Origin: an uncultured bacterium
GTDB taxonomy: Bacteria > Bacillota_I > Bacilli_A > RFN20 > CAG-826
Length of the DNA: 64,000 nucleotides
Direction: 5' to 3'
NCBI GenBank assembly: GCA_949288485.1
Contig: CASEKC010000001.1
Span: 230,241 to 294,240, forward strand
The number at the start of each line of letters is the position of its first letter. Position 1 is the stretch's first letter. A program made the translations under genes and the position numbers. The notes below the pieces were generated by a model. The model searched no databases and had not been told where the DNA came from. It was given only the letters and a program-made list of their open reading frames with translations. Of the stretch, positions 57,661 through 64,000 are shown piece by piece.

Positions 57661-58624
57661 CTACATCTCCTTTATTAAAAAGTTTTACATCAAAGCACAT
57701 TGAAATCTTTTCTCTTTTAGTAAGATTTGTTGTAACACAATAACTAACTGTTTTAGCTATACATTTATAATCAAATCCTACAGAAGGTATTTTTAATGTG
57801 CCATTTATATTTTGACTAACCGCATCATAACCAATAATTTTTATTTTATTTTTATCGATATTACTTTTATCCAATAATTCTAATATATTGAATGCATTTT
57901 CATCGTTATAACAAAATATTCCTAAATTATTGATTTCATTTAGATTACTTATATATTCATCGAAGTCTTCAATATTTATTTTTTTAAATTTCCTAGTTTT
58001 TTTGATATTTCTTAAATAATTTGAAAAACCTTGATATCGTCTATTTGCACATTCACTTCCACCAACATTAATGTATAAAAAGTTAGTACAATTTTGTTCT
58101 ACTAAATATTTAGCAGCAATTTCTCCACCCTTTTCATCATCGGTATAAAGCATATCGCAATAATCATCATCAATTTTTCTTCCAAGCATTAAGAATGGAA
58201 TATTATTTAATTTCACAAATTCGAGCGATTCTTTTGTTGGTTCTACAAATGAAACTATTCCATCAACTCTTTGATATATACATTCTTTAACTGTTTCAGA
58301 AGTAAAACTATTTCCATAAAGACATATAATTACACAAGAATAACCTTCTTTTTTAAGTAAATACATTATCTTTTCACTCATAATAGTGAAATAATAATTT
58401 TTCATATTATTAATTACTAAAGCGATTAATTTCGAATTTTCTTCATTCATTGAATGAATAATTTTGTTAGGCAAATAGCCTAATTCTAAGGCTTTTTGCC
58501 TAACTTTTTTCTTTGTTTTTTCAGAAATATCGCTACAATCTCTTAATGCTCTTGAAACGGTATTTATAGAAACATCAAGTTCATAAGCTATATTTTTTAA
58601 GCTTACATTTCTTTTGTAGCTCAT
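57647..58624 (-). CDS. LacI-family transcriptional regulator
   Basis: A 325-residue repressor. The helix-turn-helix is at the N-terminus (SLKNIAYELDVSINTVSRAL, about 8-27), with the hinge KALELGYLPNKI, and the periplasmic-binding-like effector domain follows (IALVINNMKNYYFTIMSEKI; GSECANRRYQGF). It probably senses a sugar from the glycan imported by this operon. It lies inside the operon it may control. Candidate operators are at 60330-60540. Confidence 0.93.
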   Translation of the reverse strand: MSYKRNVSLKNIAYELDVSINTVSRALRDCSDISEKTKKKVRQKALELGYLPNKIIHSMNEENSKLIALVINNMKNYYFTIMSEKIMYLLKKEGYSCVIICLYGNSFTSETVKECIYQRVDGIVSFVEPTKESLEFVKLNNIPFLMLGRKIDDDYCDMLYTDDEKGGEIAAKYLVEQNCTNFLYINVGGSECANRRYQGFSNYLRNIKKTRKFKKINIEDFDEYISNLNEINNLGIFCYNDENAFNILELLDKSNIDKNKIKIIGYDAVSQNINGTLKIPSVGFDYKCIAKTVSYCVTTNLTKREKISMCFDVKLFNKGDVDENN

Positions 58625-58635
58625 ATTCCAATTTA

Positions 58636-60204
58636 TTATTCACTAACCTTAACAATTTGAATTGAATCAACTGTTAATGTATAAGCTTGACTATATTCAG
58701 CAAGTAATAATCCAACTCTTAAATTGCCACCAGTAACATCTTCAACAGGAGTAAATTCTTGAGAAGTAAATGTTTGATATGTATCTGCAGCATCAAAAAC
58801 TAAATCAAATTTAGCATTTGCATTTGGTGTTGCGCAGAATTCTCCTCTTAAAGTTTTTACATTTGGATTATCAATTTTTGCAACGACTTGGAGGACGTAT
58901 GTTTCTCCTGCGGTTAATGTATTTCCAACGTTATTTTGTTGAATTTGTGCTGCCCAATCCGCTTCTGTAGATGAATCTTTGGTAGATTTAATGACAGCTG
59001 TACCATCAACGAAATCAATTGTTATATGGCCATTTTCTTCGAGATTCCAGAACATTGAATCCAAATCAAAATCTCCATTATATGTATCATATGGATTTTC
59101 AGGTTCGTAAGAGAATCTCCAAGTAATTTGTCTTCTTACATATGAAAAATTACCTTCACTATCAGTATAAGAGTATTCTTCTGCCCAATTTGCTAAGGTC
59201 ATTGTTGATGTAAATGATGTTGGAACAACACCTCTTTTTGTTAACTTAACTTCATTTCCGTTTGCATCTTTTGCAGTAACTTCAGGCAAAGTTTCAAGTT
59301 CATTTAAATTAGAAATTTCAACGTTTTCTGCGTTTTCAAAAACAACACCACTTGTATTTGCTGTTTTTTCTAATTTATTAACATAAACATCATCAATCCA
59401 AACAGTTGATGGAGCATCATCTGCCTCTGTAAATCTGCCTAAAAGAATTCCTAACTTAATGGCAGATTTTGCTTCGGTTGTAGTGTAATAAAATTTAAAT
59501 TCTTGATATTCATCAGTTGTTGTTAAGCCTAAACAGTTTGCATATTCCCCAACAACAGCATAACCTTCAGCAGGAACTTCAATAGAAGCACCTATATTTC
59601 TTCCAGTAGTAGATTTTGCTTTAAAAGAAATTTCATAAGTTGTATTTGCATCCAAATTTAATCCATTATATTCAACTTGGTTATTCCAATATTCTCCGCC
59701 AGAATTAGTTATGTCAACTCTTAAAGCATTTTCAGCTTCATCCCAACTATATTCCATAACAGAACCAGCATTACCGTTTCCACTCCAGCCTGTTACTCCA
59801 GTATCAAAAGTTGAATTATCTAAAACTGTGCCTCTTTCAACAACCCAAGTTTTAAATGCATAACCAGTATCATCAGGGTCAACTTGTTCACCATCTAAAT
59901 ATGCATAATAATAAACTACATATGTTCCAGGATAACCGGTATCAACATATTGGGCACTTGAGTTAGTATCAATTCTAACTTCTAATTCAGTTCCATCACT
60001 AGCAACAGCTTTAACGCCTTCTAAAAGATCTGTAGGTTGAGGATCATTCATTTGAAGAGTTACTGTATCGACGCCGCTCCATGTAACCGTCAAATCTTCA
60101 CCAGGATTAACAGTATTATCATTACAAGAAGTTAACAAACCTACCGTTCCAAAAGTAAGCGTCCCTAAAAGCATAGCGCCTAAAATTATTTTTCTTTTTT
60201 TCAT
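58636..60204 (-). CDS. Surface lipoprotein with two carbohydrate-binding-like modules
   Basis: A 522-residue lipoprotein, signal ending GLLTSC (Cys27). An Ig-like domain (about 35-130, VDTVTLQMNDPQPTDLL) is followed by a CBM4/9-type beta sandwich (about 135-280, NSTFDTGVTGWSGNG), a second Ig-like stretch with a LNELETLPEVTAKDANGNEV motif, and a second CBM-like module (about 370-520, YNGDFDLDSMFWNLEENGH). No catalytic domain is seen. It probably binds polysaccharide at the surface and presents it to GH43. It is the first gene of the operon. Confidence 0.85.
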   Translation of the reverse strand: MKKRKIILGAMLLGTLTFGTVGLLTSCNDNTVNPGEDLTVTWSGVDTVTLQMNDPQPTDLLEGVKAVASDGTELEVRIDTNSSAQYVDTGYPGTYVVYYYAYLDGEQVDPDDTGYAFKTWVVERGTVLDNSTFDTGVTGWSGNGNAGSVMEYSWDEAENALRVDITNSGGEYWNNQVEYNGLNLDANTTYEISFKAKSTTGRNIGASIEVPAEGYAVVGEYANCLGLTTTDEYQEFKFYYTTTEAKSAIKLGILLGRFTEADDAPSTVWIDDVYVNKLEKTANTSGVVFENAENVEISNLNELETLPEVTAKDANGNEVKLTKRGVVPTSFTSTMTLANWAEEYSYTDSEGNFSYVRRQITWRFSYEPENPYDTYNGDFDLDSMFWNLEENGHITIDFVDGTAVIKSTKDSSTEADWAAQIQQNNVGNTLTAGETYVLQVVAKIDNPNVKTLRGEFCATPNANAKFDLVFDAADTYQTFTSQEFTPVEDVTGGNLRVGLLLAEYSQAYTLTVDSIQIVKVSE

Positions 60205-60658
60205 AAAGTTCCTCCAAAAAAGTAAAGTATTGCCTTATTTATAAAAAGATTTGTTTTTAATGTCAAAAAAGTGGGTTAGAGTGAAAATTCTAATTTTATC
60301 GATTGTTACTTTATTTTTTAATTGAATTAATGTAAAAAACTTTATTTTTAATGTAAGCGCTTTCAAGTTGACTTGCATTCCGATTATAAAGGTGATGTCG
60401 TTAATGAAAATAGTTGATATTATCGAAAAGAAATTTATTTTTATGATGATAAATAAAAGTCAATAAGAAAATTAACACATCTTAATAATTTATTAGAAAT
60501 ATAATGAAAAATAATAATTTATTAATGTAAATACTTTAAATATTAATGAAAGTAAATAAGTTGTTTTTAATTAGTAATTTTTATTATAAAAAGAGCATCG
60601 CGGTATTTTTTTCAATATTAAAAGGTTTATTGGTTGTATAGTTTGTTATAATTGCATA
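60205..60658. promoter_or_regulatory. Regulatory region of the glycan operon, with LacI-type operator repeats
   Basis: A 454-base gene-free stretch. It contains a strong cre site (listed separately) and two relatives, ATGTAAAAAACTTTAT (60330-60345) and ATGTAAATACTTTAAA (60525-60540). They share the ATGTAA...CTTT frame but lack the central CG. A minus-strand promoter, TTTTCA (60405-60410), 16 bases, TATAAT (60383-60388), would start transcription near 60376 and give an mRNA leader of about 170 bases. A plus-strand 20-codon frame (60404-60466) has an RBS-like AAAGGTGATG but no supporting evidence. Confidence 0.6.
60351..60366 (-). promoter_or_regulatory. cre-type operator just downstream of the glycan operon promoter
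   Basis: ATGTAAGCGCTTTCAA matches every position of the cre consensus WTGNNARCGNWWWCAW. It lies about 10-25 bases downstream of the predicted start site, a position where bound CcpA, or the operon's own LacI-family protein, would block elongation. Confidence 0.85.
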
Positions 60659-60733
60659 AAAATAATAAAATAAAAACTACCAATATTGGGTATTTATTTT
60701 CCTAAAAATTAGTAGTTTTTATTTTATTATTTT
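60644..60733 (+). ncRNA. Candidate small hairpin RNA with extended -10 promoter
   Basis: Plus-strand TGTTATAAT (TG 60644-60645, TATAAT 60647-60652) is an extended -10 promoter. The expected start, about 7 bases on, coincides with the left arm of a perfect 22-bp inverted repeat (60659-60680 and 60712-60733). The 31-base loop holds the palindrome CCAATATTGG (60680-60689). The transcript would be about 75 bases, mostly one hairpin with a U-rich 3' arm. On the minus strand the same repeat is a plausible terminator for the tRNA gene, which is the simpler reading. Confidence 0.4.
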
Positions 60734-60740
60734 CAATAAA

Positions 60741-60816
60741 TGGCTGCCAAGATTGGATTCGAACCAATGTATGTAGGTTTCAGAGACCTATGACTTTACC
60801 GCTTGTCTACTTGGCA
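60741..60816 (-). tRNA. tRNA-Gln (anticodon CUG)
   Basis: A complete cloverleaf on the minus strand: acceptor TGCCAAG/CTTGGCA (7 bp), D arm GAC/GTC around AGCGGTAAA, anticodon stem TAGGT/ACCTA with loop CTCTGAA (anticodon CTG, complement at 60781-60783), T arm ATTGG-TTCGAAT-CCAAT, discriminator G, and an encoded CCA (60741-60743). CUG reads CAG glutamine codons, which are rare in such AT-rich DNA. Confidence 0.95.
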
Positions 60817-60821
60817 ATATT

Positions 60822-60860
60822 TATAAAATCTCCTACTTATCATAAAGTAGGAGATTTATA
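60822..60860 (-). terminator. Terminator of galE
   Basis: A 13-bp perfect stem (AAATCTCCTACTT at 60826-60838, AAGTAGGAGATTT at 60845-60857) with a 6-base loop and an AU-rich tail on the minus strand. It ends 6-10 bases before the tRNA-Gln gene begins. Confidence 0.85.
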
Positions 60861-60869
60861 TTTTTAAAA

Positions 60870-61892
60870 TTATTTACCTTCAGCTTTTCTTTTTTCTTCT
60901 TCTACTTGGAAATGATAGCCATCTTTACATGCATCTAAAACTGAATAATCACATGTAAAACCAAGTTCTTCTTTTGCTTTATCACAGTTAGCATAGGAAG
61001 TTGCAATATCTCCAGGTCTTCTTTCTTTAATAACATATGGGATTTTATGTCCACATGCTTCTTCATAATAATGAATCATTTCTAAAACGGAAGTTCCTTT
61101 TCCGGTTCCAAGATTATAAATACAAAGTCCTGGTTTAGTTTCTAATTTTTTTAAAGCTAAAACATGACCTTTAGCTAAATCAACAACATGAATATAATCT
61201 CTTACACCAGTTCCATCGACTGTATCATAATCATTTCCAAAAACAGAAACTTCTTTTAATTGTCCGGTTGCAACTTTAGCAATATAAGGAAGTAAATTAT
61301 TTGGAATACCATTTGGATCTTCACCAAGTAAGCCACTCTTATGAGCTCCAATTGGATTAAAATATCTAAGTAAAGCAATGTTATAATCTGGATTTACTTT
61401 TGCAACATCTTTTAAAATTCTTTCAATCATAACTTTGGTTTCACCATAAGGAGATGTTGCTTCTGTAACTGGATCAGTTTCATACATAGGAACTCTTTTT
61501 GGTTCTCCATAAACTGTAGCACTTGAAGAGAAAACAAAATTCTTTGTCCCGTATTTTTTCATCATTTTTAAAAGTGCAAATGTTGAATCTAAGTTATTTT
61601 CATAATATTCAACAGGTTTAGAAACGCTTTCTCCAACTGCTTTATATCCTGCAAAATGAATAATTGCATCGATTTTTTCTTCTTTAAAAATCTTCTCAAG
61701 TTCATCCGCGTTTTGAACATCGGCAATAACAGTTTTAAAATCTTTATGAGTAATTTCTTTAATACGATCTTTTACAACTTCCTTAGAATTGTAAAGGTTA
61801 TCGATAACTACAACATCATACCCATGTTCGAGTAAAGCAACAACGGTATGTGAACCAATAAATCCTAAACCACCAGTAACTAAAACTTTCAT
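60870..61892 (-). CDS. galE: UDP-glucose 4-epimerase
   Basis: Interconverts UDP-glucose and UDP-galactose. The 340-residue protein has the NAD-binding GGLGFIGSHTV (7-17), Asp31 after the second strand, catalytic Ser124 and Tyr149-x3-Lys153 (SPYGETK), LRYFNPIGAH, RDYIHVVDLAKGH and YNLGTGKGTSVLEM. It supplies UDP-galactose for glycolipids or salvages galactose released by glycosidases. GGAGG precedes the ATG. It starts 15 bases after the DUF1836 stop and is the last gene of that unit. Confidence 0.97.
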   Translation of the reverse strand: MKVLVTGGLGFIGSHTVVALLEHGYDVVVIDNLYNSKEVVKDRIKEITHKDFKTVIADVQNADELEKIFKEEKIDAIIHFAGYKAVGESVSKPVEYYENNLDSTFALLKMMKKYGTKNFVFSSSATVYGEPKRVPMYETDPVTEATSPYGETKVMIERILKDVAKVNPDYNIALLRYFNPIGAHKSGLLGEDPNGIPNNLLPYIAKVATGQLKEVSVFGNDYDTVDGTGVRDYIHVVDLAKGHVLALKKLETKPGLCIYNLGTGKGTSVLEMIHYYEEACGHKIPYVIKERRPGDIATSYANCDKAKEELGFTCDYSVLDACKDGYHFQVEEEKRKAEGK

Positions 61893-61906
61893 AATTCCTC
61901 CTTAAA

Positions 61907-62563
61907 TTACTTTCTTTGAGAAAGTTTTTTAGCTTCTTTATGTTCTTTTTTATTCTCGATTTTATCAACCTTTTTATCGTTTTGATAAGCTTCGAGCGGT
62001 AAAACATCACGACTAATTTTATTCATAATTGAATCAGCAATTAATTTTGATGTTTCACTTTCTATATAAAGCCTAAGGGCAATATAAGATAAATCTAAAT
62101 TTTCACTATTTTTATCTTTTTTCTTACGACTCTTCTCTAATGCATCTAATCTTAACTTTGTACGATGAGTTTGGTTTTTTAAAACCTCATCATGCATTTC
62201 TTTGAATAAATTATATAATTTTTGTTTATCATTAGTTAAAATTTTATCCATTTCAATAAGAGTGGCTATTTCTCTCATTGATGCAGATTGTTTAAGCAAA
62301 GAAATCGCAATTAAATAAGCAATATGATCTTTATCATATTTTTTATTCTCTGGAGCGTTTAAAATTTTAGCTTTTACATAGTTATTAATCATAAAAGGAG
62401 TAATGATAGTTTTATCATTTTCAATTGGTTCCAAAACACCTTGAATATAACTAACAACTTGTTCCATATATAAAGGAATTGTTGATAATTCCTTATAATC
62501 TGGAAGTTTGTATGATTCTAATATTTTTATATAATCTTTTAAATTTGCAAAATTATCTTCCAT
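61907..62563 (-). CDS. DUF1836 protein
   Basis: A 218-residue soluble protein. The DUF1836 core (about 30-135) contains YIQGVLEPI, TPFMINNYVKAKIL and the helical DKDHIAYLIAISLLKQSASMREI. The family resembles a degenerate MerR-type DNA-binding helix-turn-helix, but no function is established. A basic, lysine-rich C-terminal tail (about 195-218) is present. It lies directly upstream of galE. Confidence 0.85.
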   Translation of the reverse strand: MEDNFANLKDYIKILESYKLPDYKELSTIPLYMEQVVSYIQGVLEPIENDKTIITPFMINNYVKAKILNAPENKKYDKDHIAYLIAISLLKQSASMREIATLIEMDKILTNDKQKLYNLFKEMHDEVLKNQTHRTKLRLDALEKSRKKKDKNSENLDLSYIALRLYIESETSKLIADSIMNKISRDVLPLEAYQNDKKVDKIENKKEHKEAKKLSQRK

Positions 62564-62679
62564 ATGAAAAATATTTTAGCACAATTCAAAGAAGTATTCT
62601 AAACAATAAAGAATAGTTTTTATTACTAGTTATATTATATTACTAATTAATTACTAAATAATCACTTAATAATTACTAT

Positions 62680-63171
62680 TTAAAATAACAATTCGTATGT
62701 AGAAAATACTCCATATTCATATTCTTTGGTTTCAATTAGTTTAAAACCAAACTTTGAATATAAATGTAACGCATTTATATTTCGTGGATCAACCATTATT
62801 CCAATACCAATTTCGCCCATATTTTTAATTTCTTCAATAACATTTGAAACTAAAAAATATCCTACATGTTTATTTTCATAGCCTGTCTTTACCATTAATC
62901 TACTAAAACAATATAGATTATGAGTTTTAAAAGGATATTCACTTTCTCCCCGTTCATCTTTAACTTTACTTAGAACAGTTGAAGCGATAATTTGATTGTT
63001 TTCTTTAATAATTCTTTCGCCACCACTTAAAACATCTTCTTTTATCAATTCATCACTAGGATATTCTTCGCTCCAAAAAGGAAGATTATTTTCTTTTAAC
63101 CTTTTAAAAACATCTTGTTTAAGCAAAATACATTCATTTATATCTTTTTCAACAGCTTTTAAATATTCCAT
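62680..63171 (-). CDS. GNAT-family acetyltransferase
   Basis: A 163-residue N-acetyltransferase. The central strand and acetyl-CoA loop appear as YCFSRLMVKTGYENKHVGYFL, which is diverged from the canonical Q/RxxGxG/A. IMVDPRNINALHLYSKFGF (about 128-146) is the typical C-terminal helix and strand. The target is unknown. It follows the CorA gene by 11 bases, so the two are probably cotranscribed. Confidence 0.85.
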   Translation of the reverse strand: MEYLKAVEKDINECILLKQDVFKRLKENNLPFWSEEYPSDELIKEDVLSGGERIIKENNQIIASTVLSKVKDERGESEYPFKTHNLYCFSRLMVKTGYENKHVGYFLVSNVIEEIKNMGEIGIGIMVDPRNINALHLYSKFGFKLIETKEYEYGVFSTYELLF

Positions 63172-63182
63172 AAAATGATATT

Positions 63183-64000
63183 TTATTTAGTTTTATTACG
63201 ACTAGAAAGTAAAATTAAAGCTATTGCACCAATTATTGATAAAATAATTGATACGACTAAAATAATATAAAAGCCATAATCACTATGAGCTAAAGGTAAA
63301 TCATCTAAATTCATTCCGAAAAGTGATGCAATAATATTAGGTATCGAAATAACAATTGTTATAACTGTTAAAGATTTCATAATAACGTTCATATTATTAT
63401 TAATAATTGAGGCAAAGGCATCCATCATTCCAGTTAAAACATCACGTAAAATATTACACATTTCAACAGCTTGGTTAATTTCGACTTGTGTATCTTCCAT
63501 TAAATCATAATCAGACTCAAATCGACTATAAGTTTGAGATTTTAAAAGTTTAGCCAAAACTCCTTTATCTCCATTTAATGCGGTTGAAAAATAAATTAAA
63601 GATTTATTAATATCCATTAGATCTAAAACTTCTTTATTTTTCGTAGAATTTCTAATCTTTTTTTCAAGTTCATCTGTATAATTATTTATTCTTTTTAAAT
63701 ATGTAATGAATAAAGTTGCAAGACGATAAACGATATTTAAAGTTAAACGGACATGTTTGTGTGGTTCAATTAATTTAACCCTTTTAAATAATTCGTCCAT
63801 CAATTCAAAATTATGTCTTTCTATAGTCACATAATATTCATAATTATACGCAATAATAAAAGGAGCAGATGAGTATAAACCTTTTTCTTTATCACTTAAA
63901 TAAGGTGTATCTAAAACAATTAAAGTATTTCCATCATCGACATCAATACGAGCGCTCTCTTCTTCATCTAAAGCACATAAAAGCAAATCCGAAGGAATGT
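63183..64000 (-). CDS. corA: CorA-like Mg2+/divalent cation channel, N-terminus cut by the window
   Basis: The frame remains open to the window edge at 64000 (its first visible residues read IPSDLLLCALDEEE), so the true start lies outside. An internal TTG at 63986 would be a false start. The cytoplasmic alpha/beta domain (IDVDDGNTLIVLDTPY) and long helices are followed by the pore TM1 with the diagnostic FGMN motif (about 35 residues before TM2) and a C-terminal TM2 ending in a basic tail. It imports Mg2+ or Co2+ as a pentamer. Confidence 0.92.
   Translation of the reverse strand, partial: IPSDLLLCALDEEESARIDVDDGNTLIVLDTPYLSDKEKGLYSSAPFIIAYNYEYYVTIERHNFELMDELFKRVKLIEPHKHVRLTLNIVYRLATLFITYLKRINNYTDELEKKIRNSTKNKEVLDLMDINKSLIYFSTALNGDKGVLAKLLKSQTYSRFESDYDLMEDTQVEINQAVEMCNILRDVLTGMMDAFASIINNNMNVIMKSLTVITIVISIPNIIASLFGMNLDDLPLAHSDYGFYIILVVSIILSIIGAIALILLSSRNKTK

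Noticed and set aside
60404-60466. A 20-codon plus-strand frame with an RBS-like sequence before it
   Set aside because: It is antisense to the glycan operon's promoter, has no recognisable features, and such short frames are expected by chance.

Overview
The window is a strongly AT-rich bacterial chromosome segment. It uses the standard genetic code (Trp is TGG, and the only in-frame TGA found lies in a decayed gene). The gene set fits a low-GC fermentative, host-associated member of the Bacillota/Mycoplasmatota border, such as an uncultured gut Bacilli or Erysipelotrichia-like lineage: a PstABC-PhoU-PhoPR phosphate system, class I ribonucleotide reductase, lactate and secondary-alcohol dehydrogenases, methylglyoxal synthase, a CIRCE-controlled groESL, two CcpA/LacI-type operators, and many lipoproteins but no LPXTG anchors. 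I cannot name the species.

Layout. 1-5416: phosphate uptake and sensing (pstC end, pstA, pstB, phoU, phoP, then phoR after a terminator). 5454-10749: membrane proteins (YhhN, DUF1461, DUF1624 acyltransferase-like, two tandem paralogues) and an acyl-CoA ligase. 10907-10967: an isolated GC-rich palindromic element. 11038-14196: COG0523 metallochaperone, zinc secondary-alcohol dehydrogenase with a perfect 20-bp operator, and lactate dehydrogenase. 14336-17995: nrdAB. 18180-20086: an AAA/DUF4143 ATPase apparently read from a leaderless mRNA, with three tandem repeats abutting its promoter, and mgsA. 20231-29463: oligopeptide importer oppA-B-C-D-F, several subunits of which carry large insertions. 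30194-33883: a giant membrane-anchored subtilase that may feed that importer. 34052-42505: prs, an AbiE toxin-antitoxin locus with a decayed toxin, a lipase, a second AAA/DUF4143 ATPase behind a 14-bp inverted repeat, tex and a MATE exporter. 42676-44577: groESL. 44767-48176: UMF1-type MFS carrier, MscS channel and zinc phospholipase C, with a switch-like hairpin cluster at 47270-47316. 48447-60204: a glycan-utilisation operon (CBM lipoprotein, LacI regulator, GH43, sugar ABC importer, GH2, shared ATPase) followed by RDD and thioredoxin-like lipoprotein genes. 60205-60733: a regulatory region with operator-like repeats and a candidate small RNA. 60741-64000: tRNA-Gln(CUG), galE, DUF1836, GNAT and a truncated corA.

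How the genes fit together. Extracellular proteolysis (S8 protease) plus peptide import, and surface glycan binding, hydrolysis (GH43, GH2) and import, point to scavenging of host or dietary polymers. The carbon would be fermented to lactate and alcohols. Two cre-like operators (13133-13152 and 60351-60366) suggest catabolite control of both the alcohol dehydrogenase and the glycan operon.

No CRISPR array, intact insertion sequence or prophage was seen. The least conventional features are the insertions in the Opp, Pst and sugar ABC subunits, the repeat-flanked promoters of the two DUF4143 ATPases, the two GC-rich structured intergenic elements, and the 22-bp inverted repeat placed exactly at a predicted start site next to the tRNA.
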